In this document: piece after piece, positions 16,321 through 24,682 of the stretch
How the letters are laid out: the number at the start of each line of letters is the position of its first letter
Numbering within the stretch: the stretch's first letter is position 1
NCBI GenBank assembly: GCA_965227455.1
Contig: OZ245752.1
Coordinates: 1 to 64,000 of the forward strand
DNA: 64,000 nucleotides
From: JABDIP01 sp965227455
GTDB taxonomy: Bacteria; Pseudomonadota; Alphaproteobacteria; DSM-16000; Inquilinaceae
Reading direction: 5' to 3'
The notes under the pieces: model-generated
Database searches by the model: none
Told to the model about the DNA's origin: nothing
What the model saw: the letters and a program-made list of their open reading frames with translations, nothing else
Translations under genes and position numbers: made by a program

Positions 16321-17102
16321 GGTCGGTTGCTCCCTCGCTGGTTGTCCGGACCGCCATGCGGGGTCACCCGGTTGTGCGGTGCAACAGCCCGGATGTCAAC
16401 GGTTTCCGGCCGTTTTTAAGGCTACGTTCATGTGCGCGGGTCGGGCTAGATAAAATGCCAAGAGAATGCTTTTAACCTTCGATTAAAACCAAGTCTGTAT
16501 TGTCAGGACCTGGCGACGACATCGCGTGCCCCTGGGCGGGGTTGGTGGGTTAGCCGTTGGATCGGGGTGGACTTGGCGGGCTGCTCTACCGGCGGAGGGA
16601 TGGACCACCGATCGCCTGCCTGCAAAGCGCGCGGATCGCCGATAAGGAAGAGGCCCTGGCAATTTGGGGAAATGCCAGGGCCTCTTTATCGGTGGCCGGG
16701 GTCGCCGGGGTTTCGGTGGGGAAGGGTCCGAAACGCAGGCCATATAGAGCCACCAGCTGCAGCTATCATCTGCGGTAGAACGCGAGGGTGCGGTTGGGGG
16801 GACACCGGGCGTTCCTGTTTCCGCCTGAAAGCTGCAACACTCACGTTGTCATTGCGAGAGCAATTGCAACAGGCTTACGGCGCCCAATCTGACGAATCAA
16901 AGTTAAGAAAACCTTACCGAAATTGCTCCGGTCCCGGTCCCAACGCATTTTTTGCGTTTTTTCTGGTTGGGACTTCGGCGTCCACTTGCCGTTACCTGAC
17001 TCTGCGCACAAGCCCACGGATTCCGTCCGTCAGAGGCGATTTCACCGATACGCGTAATGCTCTACGATCCGTTGCAACACGACCCAACGGGAGGCCAAGA
17101 GC
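16321..17102. other. 782-base intergenic region between divergent ppc and the TRAP receptor gene
   Basis: No convincing gene. It must hold the promoters of ppc (leftwards) and the TRAP receptor (rightwards; GGGAGG lies 10 bases before its ATG). AT-rich patches lie at 16445-16500 and 16905-16970. A long hairpin occupies 16639-16692. The short GC-rich ORFs here do not resemble known proteins. A small RNA ending at the hairpin is possible but unsupported. Confidence 0.5.
16639..16692. terminator. Strong hairpin, possible terminator or structured RNA element
   Basis: AAGAGGCCCTGGCA (16648-16661) pairs perfectly with TGCCAGGGCCTCTT (16673-16686) around an 11-base loop. After a three-base bulge, CCGATA (16639-16644) pairs with TATCGG (16687-16692). 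This gives a 20-bp stem. The T tract after it is short (TTT), so intrinsic termination is not certain. No gene ends here on either strand, since the neighbours diverge, which makes an unannotated short transcript conceivable. Confidence 0.5.
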
Positions 17103-18188
17103 ATGAAACGTCGTCATTTTGTCGCCGGCGCCGGAATGGGGGCCGCTGCGGTTGCAGCCGCGCATCCGGCACCGGCCATCGCCCAGGACCGCATCGAATG
17201 GACCATGGTGGCGCCCTGGCCGAAGGGCGCGCCGGGCGTCGGGGTCAATGCGCAGCGTGTCGCGGACCGCATCACCGGCATGAGCGGCGGCCGGCTGACC
17301 GTCACCCTGTATGCCGGCGGCGAGCTTGTGCCGCCCTTCGAGAGCTTCGACGCGGTGCAGGCCGGCAATGCGGAGATGCTGCACGCCACGCCCTATTACT
17401 GGGTCGGCAAATCGGCGGCGCTGAACTATTTCACCGGCGTGCCCTTCGGGCTGAACGCGCCGGAGCTGGCGGGCTGGCTCTATTACGGCGGCGGCCAGGA
17501 GCTGTGGGACGAGGTCTATGCCGGGCTCGGCGTCAAGGCCTTCTATGCCGGTAGCAGCGGGGTCCAGGCCGGCGGCTGGTTCCGCAAGGAGATCAACACG
17601 CTGGACGACATCCGGGGCCTGAAGATCCGCATCGCCGGTCTCGGCGGCGAGGTCTTCCGGCGCCTCGGCGCGGCGGTGACGCTGCTGCCGCCCGGCGAGA
17701 TCTTCCCGGCCATGCAGTCCGGCACCGTCGACGCGGCGGAGTGGGTCGGCCCGTGGAACGACCTGGCCTTCGGCCTGCACCGGGTGGCGCAATACTACTA
17801 TCTGCCCGCCTTCCATGAGCCGGGGCCGGGGCTGGAAGTGGCCGTCAACAAGGACAAGTTCGAGGCGCTGCCGGAGGATCTGCAGCAGATCGTGCAATAC
17901 GCCGCGCAGTCGGTGGCGAACGAGTCGGTGGCCGATTTCCACTACCACAACATCGTCTCGCTCAAGCCCCTGGTGGAGGAGCATGGCGTGCAACTCAGGG
18001 AGTTCAGCGACGAGATCGTCGGCGAGTTGGGCCGCGTCAGCCTGGAGGTGCTGGAGGAAATCGGCGCCAGCGACCCGCTGACCGCCCGCGTCCACGAATC
18101 CTACATGGCCTTCCTGACCCAGGCGGTGGAGTACTCCGCCCGCATGGACCAGGCCAGCCTGCGCCAACGGGCCCTGGCGTTCGGGTAG
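17103..18188 (+). CDS. TRAP transporter solute-binding protein, DctP family (TakP-like)
   Basis: 361 residues. The N-terminus MKRRHFVAGAG followed by a hydrophobic, alanine-rich stretch ending P-A-I-A-Q-D (about 1-28) looks like a Tat-type signal. The family signature is present: I-R-G-L-K-I-R-I-A-G-L-G-G, then S-G-T-V-D-A-A-E-W-V-G-P-W-N-D, which in TakP-like receptors for 2-oxoacids includes the ligand-binding Arg and Trp/Asp residues. Such receptors deliver organic acids to DctQ/DctM membrane partners. No dctQ or dctM is next to it, so it is an orphan receptor here. The next gene starts five bases after its stop. Confidence 0.9.
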   Translation: MKRRHFVAGAGMGAAAVAAAHPAPAIAQDRIEWTMVAPWPKGAPGVGVNAQRVADRITGMSGGRLTVTLYAGGELVPPFESFDAVQAGNAEMLHATPYYWVGKSAALNYFTGVPFGLNAPELAGWLYYGGGQELWDEVYAGLGVKAFYAGSSGVQAGGWFRKEINTLDDIRGLKIRIAGLGGEVFRRLGAAVTLLPPGEIFPAMQSGTVDAAEWVGPWNDLAFGLHRVAQYYYLPAFHEPGPGLEVAVNKDKFEALPEDLQQIVQYAAQSVANESVADFHYHNIVSLKPLVEEHGVQLREFSDEIVGELGRVSLEVLEEIGASDPLTARVHESYMAFLTQAVEYSARMDQASLRQRALAFG

Positions 18189-18192
18189 GCCG

Positions 18193-18537
18193 ATGAGCGA
18201 TCAGCCCGTTTCCGCCATCACCGGCTATCACGCCCATGTCTATTACGATGCCGACAGCAAGGAGACCGCTGCGGCGGTGCGCGAGGCGCTAGAGGCGGCG
18301 TATGCGGTCGAGATGGGGCGGTGGCACGACCGGCCGGTCGGGCCGCATCCGATGTGGAGCTACCAGATTGCCTTCGCGCCGGAGCTGTTCGCGCAGGTGG
18401 TGCCCTGGCTGGCGCTCAATCGGCGCGGGCTGATCGTGTTCATCCATCCGGAGACCGGCGATCACATTGCCGACCATACCGACCACGCCATCTGGATGGG
18501 CGACCGGCAGGAATTGGAGCTGGATGCCTTAAGGTGA
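18193..18537 (+). CDS. DOPA 4,5-dioxygenase family protein
   Basis: 114 residues, the usual size for this small single-domain family (COG3805). Recognisable blocks are I-T-G-Y-H-A-H-V-Y-Y near the start, P-V-G-P-H-P-M-W-S-Y-Q and F-I-H-P-E-T-G-D in the C-terminal half, with H-T-D-H-A after it; these conserved histidines are the probable metal ligands. Fungal and plant relatives open the aromatic ring of DOPA; the bacterial substrate is unknown. It begins five bases after the TRAP receptor stop and is probably co-transcribed with it. Its last nine bases overlap the 3' end of the convergent Fur-family gene. Confidence 0.85.
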   Translation: MSDQPVSAITGYHAHVYYDADSKETAAAVREALEAAYAVEMGRWHDRPVGPHPMWSYQIAFAPELFAQVVPWLALNRRGLIVFIHPETGDHIADHTDHAIWMGDRQELELDALR

Positions 18538-19062
18538 GGGTGGAGCCGAGGATTCATCGTCCCGGCATTTCGGGCACAGGCCGCTGACCTCGACGATCGG
18601 GCGGCCGACCTGGAAGCCCAGGGCCTCGGCGCTGCGGGCGATGGCAGAGGCGACCTCCGGGTCGTTGACTTCGGTCGCCGTGCCGCACTGCTCGCAGACC
18701 AGGAACTGGCTGGCATGGCCCCTGCCGGGATGCGGGCAGCCGATGAAGGCGTTGAGGCTCTCCAGCCGGTGCACCAGCCCCTGCTCGACCAGGAAATCCA
18801 GGGCACGATAGACGGTCAGCGGCGCCGGTTTCTTGCCGTCGGTGGCCAGGTCCTCGAGGATGTCGTAGGCGCCGCGCGGCCGGTGCCCGTTCCACACCAG
18901 CTCCAGAACCCGGCGGCGCATAGGTGTCAGCCGGGCGCCGTGCTCCCCGCACAGCGCTTCCGCCCGCGCCATGGCGTCATCGACGCAGGCATCGTGGTCA
19001 TGGGGCTCCGCCGCGAGAGCGAAGGCGCTGTCGGTGGCACCACCAGTGCGCGCTATTGCCAA
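18529..19062 (-). CDS. Fur/Zur-family metalloregulator
   Basis: 177 residues from a TTG start at 19062. I chose it because GGGAGGA lies six to seven bases upstream and no better start exists near the domain. After a His-rich N-terminus (E-P-H-D-H-D), the winged helix reads G-A-R-L-T-P-M-R-R-R-V-L-E-L-V and later A-P-L-T-V-Y-R-A-L-D-F-L. Two CxxC pairs, C-E-Q-C and C-P-K-C, give the structural zinc site. The overall pattern matches Zur, the repressor of zinc-uptake genes, more than Fur. No znuABC genes are adjacent in the window, so the regulon cannot be confirmed. Confidence 0.85.
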   Translation of the reverse strand: MAIARTGGATDSAFALAAEPHDHDACVDDAMARAEALCGEHGARLTPMRRRVLELVWNGHRPRGAYDILEDLATDGKKPAPLTVYRALDFLVEQGLVHRLESLNAFIGCPHPGRGHASQFLVCEQCGTATEVNDPEVASAIARSAEALGFQVGRPIVEVSGLCPKCRDDESSAPPSP

Positions 19063-19293
19063 ATCCTGTCCTCCCGATCTCAGCCTAGCGGCAGGGACCG
19101 CGAAATCCGAGCCCGGCGTTTTGCCGTAGATGTAGAGGTCGACCCGCAAACATCCAGGCACAGGGCTACCATGCGACCCTTCTCCAACTGGTCCAAACCG
19201 ATCCCTCAATCGTATTGTGATCATGATTCGACGGCAGGGTTCGAGGCCGCGAGACGGCCTGCCCGGACCACGGCAATGCCTGGAGCGTGGGAT

Positions 19294-19971
19294 ATGACGG
19301 TAAAGGACTGCAAACTGACGCTGCCACGGCGAGGGCTGTTGGCGGCCGTGGCCGGATTTGGGGCCGGCATCGCGCTGCCCGGGCTGGCGCTGGCCGCACC
19401 GGTTCCGCCATCAAACCAGTTCGCCTTTTCCGTCTGGCGCAAGGGCAGCCAGATCGGCGAGCACCGGCTGACCTTCCGCCAGGACGGCGAGGATCTGGTC
19501 GTCGACGTGGATATCAATCTCCAGGTCAAGCTGGGCTTCGTCACCCTGTTCCGATACACCCATCACAACACCGAAATCTGGCGCGGCGAGAAGCTGGTTT
19601 CGCTCGACAGCGAAACCTATGACGATGGCAGCGATTTTCGGCTGTCGGTGCGTCAGGACGGGGATGTGCTCGACGTCGATGGCTGGGCCGGCCAGTTCCA
19701 GGTGCCGGCCGACACGCTGTCGAGCAGCTATTGGAACCCAGAGACCATCTACCACTCCAAGATCCTCGATACCCAGCGCGGCTATCTGATGGATGTGAAC
19801 ACCGAATGGCTGGGCGAGGAGACCATCGAGGCCATGTCCGGCCCGATCGCCGCCAATCGCTATCGCATCACCGGCGATCTCACCATGGACATCTGGTATT
19901 CCGATGCCGGCCAGTGGGTGAAGCTGGACTTCGCGACGCGCGGGTCGACGATCTCCTATCAGTTGACCTGA
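19294..19971 (+). CDS. Exported DUF6134-family protein
   Basis: 225 residues. The ATG at 19294 is preceded by GGAG with 8-base spacing. An RR-containing N-terminus (L-P-R-R-G-L-L-A-A-V) with a hydrophobic segment ending G-L-A-L-A suggests export, possibly by Tat. The mature domain is beta-rich with the pattern F-x-V-W-R-K-G-S-Q-I-G-E-H-R, followed later by L-F-R-Y-T-H-H-N-T-E-I-W and Y-W-N-P-E-T. I recognise this as the uncharacterised DUF6134 family. It precedes an SDR and an NTF2-like gene on the same strand, next to the photolyase/cyclopropane-synthase cluster where such proteins often occur. Function unknown. Confidence 0.7.
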   Translation: MTVKDCKLTLPRRGLLAAVAGFGAGIALPGLALAAPVPPSNQFAFSVWRKGSQIGEHRLTFRQDGEDLVVDVDINLQVKLGFVTLFRYTHHNTEIWRGEKLVSLDSETYDDGSDFRLSVRQDGDVLDVDGWAGQFQVPADTLSSSYWNPETIYHSKILDTQRGYLMDVNTEWLGEETIEAMSGPIAANRYRITGDLTMDIWYSDAGQWVKLDFATRGSTISYQLT

Positions 19972-20022
19972 TCCGGCGGGGCCTGTACCGGCTCCCATCG
20001 TCACAGCGGAGACCCAGATCGT

Positions 20023-20793
20023 ATGGCCGACCGAAATCAAGGCTGCGCATGGATCACCGGCGCCAGCTCCGGCATCGGGCGCGCCATCGCGTTGAGAATG
20101 GCGCGGGACGGGCGCATTGTGGCCGCCAGCGCCCGCCGCGAGGAGGCGTTGCAGGAATTGGCCGAGGAGGCCGCCGGGCTGCCCGGGACGATCGTCGCCG
20201 CACCTTGCGACGTCACCGATCCGGCCCAGATCGCCGCCACCGTGGCGCGGCTGGAAGAGGAGCAGGGCGGCATCGACCTGGCGATCCTCAATGCCGGGGT
20301 TTATCTGCCGGACCGGGCGGACAAGCTCGATGCCGGCGAGTTCCGGGCCCAGGTGGAATTGAACGTGCTGGGCACGGTCGACTGCCTGCAGGCTCTGATG
20401 CCTGGCTGGATGGCGCGCAAGCGCGGCCATCTGGCGGTGGTGTCTTCGGTCGCCGGCTATCGCGGGCTGCCCTCCTCGCTCGCCTATGGCGCCACCAAGG
20501 CGGCGTTGATCAATCTGTGCGAGGGGCTGAAATTCGACTTCGACCGTCTGGGCCTGAAGATCCAGCTGATCAATCCGGGCTTCGTGCGCACGCCGCTGAC
20601 CGACAAGAACACGTTTCCGATGCCGTTCCTCATGGAGGTCGAGGACGCCGCCGACCGGGTGGTCGACGGCCTCGCAGGCAACGGGTTCGAGATCACCTTC
20701 CCGCGCCGCTTCGCCTATGGGCTCAAGCTGATGCGCATATTGCCCTACTGGGCCTACTTCTCCCTGGTGCGCCGCGCTACAGGCATGAAATGA
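20023..20793 (+). CDS. Short-chain dehydrogenase/reductase of the photolyase-CFA cluster
   Basis: 256 residues. The cofactor motif is T-G-A-S-S-G-I-G at residues 12-19, with the N-A-G segment at 90-92. The catalytic residues Ser142, Tyr155 and Lys159 are in place (V-S-S-V-A-G and Y-G-A-T-K). The substrate is unknown. SDRs of this type regularly accompany an NTF2-like protein, amine oxidase, DUF1365 and cyclopropane fatty acid synthase in singlet-oxygen or light-induced clusters, where a lipid substrate is likely. The stop overlaps the next start by four bases (ATGA). Confidence 0.9.
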   Translation: MADRNQGCAWITGASSGIGRAIALRMARDGRIVAASARREEALQELAEEAAGLPGTIVAAPCDVTDPAQIAATVARLEEEQGGIDLAILNAGVYLPDRADKLDAGEFRAQVELNVLGTVDCLQALMPGWMARKRGHLAVVSSVAGYRGLPSSLAYGATKAALINLCEGLKFDFDRLGLKIQLINPGFVRTPLTDKNTFPMPFLMEVEDAADRVVDGLAGNGFEITFPRRFAYGLKLMRILPYWAYFSLVRRATGMK

Positions 20794-21239
20794 CCGAGAC
20801 GCCCACAGTCAGCGCCGCGTCGGTCGAGGCCTATGTGCGGTTCTGGGAAACCTTGTCACCGGATTCGCTGGACCGGCTCGCCGAAATGGCCTCGGTGGAT
20901 GTCCGCTTCAAGGATCCATTCAACGACGTTCAGGGCCTGACCGCCTTCCGGGCTGTGTTCGACGACATGTTTCTCAGGGTCGCCGAGCCCCGGTTCCGCG
21001 TGACCGGTCGCGCCGTTGAGGGCGATCTGTGCTTCCTGCGGTGGGAGATGACGTTCCGCAGCAGCAATCGAGACTGGCTGATCGATGGCGTCAGCGAGGT
21101 GCGTTTCGGCGCTGATGGCCGAGTTGTCTCCCATGTGGATCATTGGGATGCGGCCAGCCAGGTCTACGAGCGACTGCCGGTCATCGGCTGGGTGCTCAGG
21201 AGGCTGCGCCGGCGGTTGGCGGCGTGGAAAATCGACTGA
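20790..21239 (+). CDS. NTF2-like (SnoaL-type) protein
   Basis: 149 residues with the cone-shaped NTF2-like fold pattern: an N-terminal helix V-E-A-Y-V-R-F-W-E-T-L, then V-R-F-K-D-P-F-N-D-V-Q-G, and C-terminal strands ending G-R-V-V-S-H-V-D-H-W-D. This F-x-D-P-F-N-x-V-x-G pattern is typical of the small NTF2-like protein found with the SDR and amine oxidase in this cluster. It is translationally coupled to the SDR by a four-base overlap. It may bind a hydrophobic lipid-derived ligand or be an isomerase/hydrolase; the function has not been established in the sequence. Confidence 0.8.
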   Translation: MTETPTVSAASVEAYVRFWETLSPDSLDRLAEMASVDVRFKDPFNDVQGLTAFRAVFDDMFLRVAEPRFRVTGRAVEGDLCFLRWEMTFRSSNRDWLIDGVSEVRFGADGRVVSHVDHWDAASQVYERLPVIGWVLRRLRRRLAAWKID

Positions 21240-21267
21240 AGGGCACCCTCTAACCACCGAGTCAGTG

Positions 21268-21400
21268 CGGCCCTCACCCGCTCCGCCTGCGGCGGCCCAC
21301 CCTCTCCCAGCGGGAGTGGGTTTTCTGTCTTGCTGACATGCACACTTCCTCGCCCTCTGGGGGAGGGTGGCGAGCGAAGCCGAGCCGTGTGAGGGCAGTG
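21268..21400. repeat. Interspersed inverted repeat (CCCTCACCC ... GTGAGGGC type)
   Basis: The left arm runs from GTGCGGCCCTCACCC (21265-21279) to CCCTCTCCCAGCGGGAG (21300-21316). The right arm contains CCCTCTGGGGGAGGG and ends GTGTGAGGGCAGTG. A similar but distinct element lies at 45058-45231. It sits between two convergent genes. Confidence 0.7.
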
Positions 21401-21435
21401 CTGGAGTAGCGGCTAGCTCTGGTTCGCCGGTGCCG

Positions 21436-22020
21436 TCACTCCGCCGCCGCCAATGCGGGCCGCAAAGGGTTCGCGGCGGCCTCCGCATCGCTGATGCGGC
21501 GGAAGAAGATACTCGCCTCGCCGACCGCAAAGCCCCATTTGGTGACGTCGGCCCGGTTGATCATCACCTCGTCGTCCTGCAGGAACATCCAGTCGTCGAA
21601 ATGGACGCGGAAGCTGCTGTCGCCGACCTGGAGGTCGAAATCGTATTGCCAGTTCAGCGCGTTGCCGTAGCTGATCCCGGTGGCGGTGCCGATCACGTCG
21701 TCGGCGGTGCCCTCATAGGTGTGCTCGTCGATCTTGCGGATCGTCCAGATGCGCTGGTCGATCTCGCCATCGTCATAGACGAAATCCTCAACCAGGGTCA
21801 GGGTGTCGCCGTCCCAGGTGCCGTCGATATCGACGGCGAATTGCCGGCGCAGGCGGCCGAACCGGTCCTGGAACACGCCCCAGGCGCGGACCTTGCCGGA
21901 GAAGTATTCCTCGAGGACGAAACGCGGCGTCGTGCCGTCGAAGTCTTCAGGCTTCATACTGCTACATCCCGCTAGCGCGAACAGGATCGCCAGGCAAAAG
22001 GTCAGGCTGCGTGGCGTCAT
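21436..22020 (-). CDS. DUF3833-family lipoprotein
   Basis: 194 residues. The N-terminus is a lipoprotein signal (hydrophobic core then L-A-G-C), so it is probably anchored in the envelope. The mature part has the DUF3833 pattern: P-x-F-V-L-E-E-Y-F-S-G-K-V-R-A-W-G-V-F-Q-D-R-F-G, later D-G-x-W-D-G-D-T-L-T-L-V-E-D-F and N-W-Q-Y-D-F-D-L, resembling a lipocalin-like barrel. The start at 22020 lies inside the upstream MFS gene (59-base overlap), so they are co-transcribed. This family is a regular member of the photolyase/CFA cluster and may handle the modified lipid; that role is inferred. Confidence 0.82.
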   Translation of the reverse strand: MTPRSLTFCLAILFALAGCSSMKPEDFDGTTPRFVLEEYFSGKVRAWGVFQDRFGRLRRQFAVDIDGTWDGDTLTLVEDFVYDDGEIDQRIWTIRKIDEHTYEGTADDVIGTATGISYGNALNWQYDFDLQVGDSSFRVHFDDWMFLQDDEVMINRADVTKWGFAVGEASIFFRRISDAEAAANPLRPALAAAE

Positions 22021-23377
22021 TTGAGGTCCCGCTTTGCGCGTTGTCCATGCCACGGTCGATACGCTGCCGGGTTGCGGCCTGGCGTTCCGCCGTGATCGGG
22101 TATCTCCACATCAATACGATGGCGATCGCCTTGAAGATCACCGGGGCAAGGCTGTAGAGGCCGATCAGTGTCCACAAAGCCACAGGGGCATTGGCTGCAC
22201 CGTCGTTGAATCCGGCCAGGTCGAGCAGCGGGAAGGCGATTCCGACGGCCAGGGCCAGCGCCAGCTTGGTCACCATGCCCCACAGGGCGAAATAGAGCCC
22301 GGTGCGCTGGTCGCCCGATTCCGCGGTGTCGAGATCGACCACATCGGCCTGCATGGAGGATGGCAGCACCAGATCGGCGCCCAGGCTGAACCCGGTCAGA
22401 ATGCAGACGCCGACGAACCACCACACATCCCCAGAGCCAAGCGCCGGCACCAAGGCGAAGATCGCCGCGGCCCAGATCATCGCCCAGCACCAGATGCGGT
22501 GCTTGCCGTAGCGGTAGCTGAGCTTGAGCCAGAGCGGAACCGCCAGGATTCCGGCCAGGAAGTAGATGAACAGCAGGATGGCGGCCTGTTCTGGCGCCTG
22601 CAGCACGTTGCCGACATAGAGGATGAACATTGTCGCCGGAAGCCCGTTGGCGACGCCGTTGATCAGATAGGCAACGATCAGGCGGCGGAACGGCCGGTTG
22701 CCGATCAGGACCGCTAGGCCGCGCCGGAACGTGATATGCGCCCGATACCGCACCGGTGGCTCGGGTGTGAATTTCAGCAGGGCGAGGACCGCCAGCGGCA
22801 GCAATATGATGACCGTCCAAGCGATCAGCGACAGCGAGTCCGCCGCCGCCGGCCCGTCCTTGGTGCCCAGCACCACCGGCAGGCCCAGAGCCAGCAGCGT
22901 GCCCAGGATGATCGCGGTCTCACGGAAGGCGGCAATGCGGCTGCGCTCGTTGTAGCCGCCGGACATCTCCGCGCCCCAGGCGGTCAGCGGCAGGATCATC
23001 ATGGTCCAGCCGGTGTAAAGCACCAGGCTCCAGACCAGCAGGTGGGCGCTGCCGGCGCCGGTGCCGGGCACGAACAGGAACCAGACCGCTGTCATCACCA
23101 GCGGCGTTCCCAGCACGATCCAGGGGCGCCGCCGCCCGAACCGGGTTTCGATGCGGTCGCTCAACTGGCCGATGACCGGATCGCTGATGACGTCCCAGAA
23201 TCGGGCCAGCAACAGGATCAGGCCGACGCTGGCGAGGCCGAGGCCGACTTCGCTGGCGTAGAATTTCGGCAGCAGGATATAGGTCGGCAGGCTCAGCGCC
23301 GCCAGGGGCAGGGCCGGGCTTCCATAGGCCAGCAGGGCGGATAGCCGGATCGATGCGTCGCGTGTCGGAGCGCCCAT
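21962..23377 (-). CDS. MFS transporter, glycoside-pentoside-hexuronide (MelB-like) type
   Basis: 471 residues with about 12 hydrophobic helices. The N-terminal half shows L-L-A-R-F-W-D-V-I-S-D-P-V-I-G-Q-L-S-D-R, the cation-binding/loop motif of the GPH family, followed by R-F-G-R-R-R-P-W-I. I used the ATG at 23377; a TTG at 23401 directly abuts the stop of the cyclopropane synthase gene and would add eight residues. MelB-type proteins usually move sugars with a cation, yet members within photolyase/CFA clusters may export or flip lipid-related molecules. The substrate is unknown here. It lies in the minus-strand operon between the CFA synthase and the DUF3833 lipoprotein. Confidence 0.87.
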   Translation of the reverse strand: MGAPTRDASIRLSALLAYGSPALPLAALSLPTYILLPKFYASEVGLGLASVGLILLLARFWDVISDPVIGQLSDRIETRFGRRRPWIVLGTPLVMTAVWFLFVPGTGAGSAHLLVWSLVLYTGWTMMILPLTAWGAEMSGGYNERSRIAAFRETAIILGTLLALGLPVVLGTKDGPAAADSLSLIAWTVIILLPLAVLALLKFTPEPPVRYRAHITFRRGLAVLIGNRPFRRLIVAYLINGVANGLPATMFILYVGNVLQAPEQAAILLFIYFLAGILAVPLWLKLSYRYGKHRIWCWAMIWAAAIFALVPALGSGDVWWFVGVCILTGFSLGADLVLPSSMQADVVDLDTAESGDQRTGLYFALWGMVTKLALALAVGIAFPLLDLAGFNDGAANAPVALWTLIGLYSLAPVIFKAIAIVLMWRYPITAERQAATRQRIDRGMDNAQSGTSNDATQPDLLPGDPVRASGM

Positions 23378-23401
23378 CGGGTCTGAGGCCCTGCCCGGCA
23401 A

Positions 23402-24682
23402 TCAGTCCCGCGCCACGGCGAGTTGCACGACGTCAATGGTGCCGACGGCAAAGCCGGCGGCGCAGTACATCAGGTACTGCTCCCACATCCGCTTGAAGCG
23501 GTTGTCGAAGCCGAGCTGCTGGATCTCCGGCCAGGCGGCCTGGAACCGCCGGTTCCACAGGCGCAGGGTATGCGCGTAGTCCATCCCGAAACGCGTCTTG
23601 TCGCCGAGCCGCAGCCCGGCCTGGCGGATCTGATCGGCCAGGGCCGTCTGGCTGGGCAGCATGCCGCCGGGGAAGATGTATTTCTGGATGTAGTCCGCCT
23701 TGCGGCGATACTCCTCGAAGGATCCGTCGTCGATGGTGATGATCTGCAAGGCGGCGCTGCCGCCCGGAACCAGCCGATCGCGCAGCGTGGAGAAGAATTG
23801 CGGCCAGTACGCCTCGCCGACCGCCTCGAACATCTCGATGGAGGCGACCCGGTCGAAGCGGCCCTCGACCTCCCGATAATCCTGCAGCCGGATATCGACC
23901 CGGTCGCCCAGACCGGCGCGCTGCACCCGCTCGCTGGCGAAGGCGTGCTGCTCGCGGCTGATGGTGATGGCGGTGACCTTGGCGCCGATCTCGCCCGCGG
24001 CGAACTCGGCGAAGCCGCCCCAGCCGCAGCCGATCTCCAGCACGCTGTGGCCCGGTTGCAGGTCCATCTGCCGCGCCAGTGCGGCGTATTTGTTGCGCTG
24101 GGCGGGCACCAGATCGTCCTCGCCCGGCTCCGCCGTGTCGAACAGGGCGCTGGAATAGGTCATGCTCGGATCGAGCCATTTCTCGTAGAAGGCGTTCCCG
24201 AGATCGTAGTGGTAGGCGATGTTGCGCTTGGCGCCGCGCCGGTCGTTGGGACTCAGCACATGGCTGATCGACCGCAGCGCCCGGTACCAGCGCTTGCCGT
24301 TGAGCAGTTCCGACAGCCGGGTTTCGTTCATCAGGGTCCAGACGAACAGGCATTCCATGTCCGGGCTGGACCAGTCGCCGTCGAGATAGGATTCACAGAA
24401 ACCCAGGGTGCCGCCCATGATGAAGCGACGGGCGACCCGGTCTCGATGGATGCGGAACACGCAATCCGGCCCGGGTTCCGGGCCCTGCATGCGTTCGGTC
24501 GATCCGTCCGGGAAGACGAAGGTGATGCTGCCGAGCTGGACGTTGCGCGCCAGCGCCACCAGCCAGCGCATCGCCTGGCCGCGGCGGTACAGGACCGGCG
24601 TCAGCGGCGCGGAACGGGAGATCGGCTCGACCTTGCCGGTGACAACCGGCTCGGCGATCAGCTCTTGGGTCATGTCGGTCAT
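23402..24682 (-). CDS. Cyclopropane-fatty-acyl-phospholipid synthase family SAM methyltransferase
   Basis: 426 residues. The SAM-binding motif V-L-E-I-G-C-G-W-G-G-F lies at residues 214-224. It is preceded by Y-H-Y-D-L-G-N-A-F-Y and followed by the E-M-F-E-A-V-G segment, all diagnostic of CFA synthases that methylenate or methylate unsaturated acyl chains in membrane phospholipids. The start overlaps the DUF1365 stop by four bases. Linked to an amine oxidase-like flavoprotein and DUF1365, it resembles the methyltransferase of the furan fatty acid route described in Rhodobacter and Rhodopseudomonas, so the product could be a methylated or furan fatty acid instead of a cyclopropane one. Confidence 0.9.
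   Translation of the reverse strand: MTDMTQELIAEPVVTGKVEPISRSAPLTPVLYRRGQAMRWLVALARNVQLGSITFVFPDGSTERMQGPEPGPDCVFRIHRDRVARRFIMGGTLGFCESYLDGDWSSPDMECLFVWTLMNETRLSELLNGKRWYRALRSISHVLSPNDRRGAKRNIAYHYDLGNAFYEKWLDPSMTYSSALFDTAEPGEDDLVPAQRNKYAALARQMDLQPGHSVLEIGCGWGGFAEFAAGEIGAKVTAITISREQHAFASERVQRAGLGDRVDIRLQDYREVEGRFDRVASIEMFEAVGEAYWPQFFSTLRDRLVPGGSAALQIITIDDGSFEEYRRKADYIQKYIFPGGMLPSQTALADQIRQAGLRLGDKTRFGMDYAHTLRLWNRRFQAAWPEIQQLGFDNRFKRMWEQYLMYCAAGFAVGTIDVVQLAVARD

Noticed and set aside
12985..16419. 1144-codon plus-strand open frame opposite ppc
   Set aside because: Arg/Gln/Gly-rich translation without domains, while the minus strand encodes a recognisable PEPC-like protein; typical high-GC antisense frame.
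10234..16517. Shared 14-mer CAGGACCTGGCGAC at 10234-10247 and 16504-16517
   Set aside because: The flanks do not match; a weak resemblance of the second copy to a reversed 5S rRNA end does not extend. Probably chance or a short remnant.
16557..17106. Small ORFs in the ppc-TRAP intergenic region
   Set aside because: They cross a strong hairpin, have no ribosome sites or similarity to known proteins, and overlap each other in different frames.
19969..19998. TGATCC box in front of the SDR gene as a second sigma-E promoter
   Set aside because: It overlaps the stop codon of the preceding gene and no -10 element lies at the right distance.
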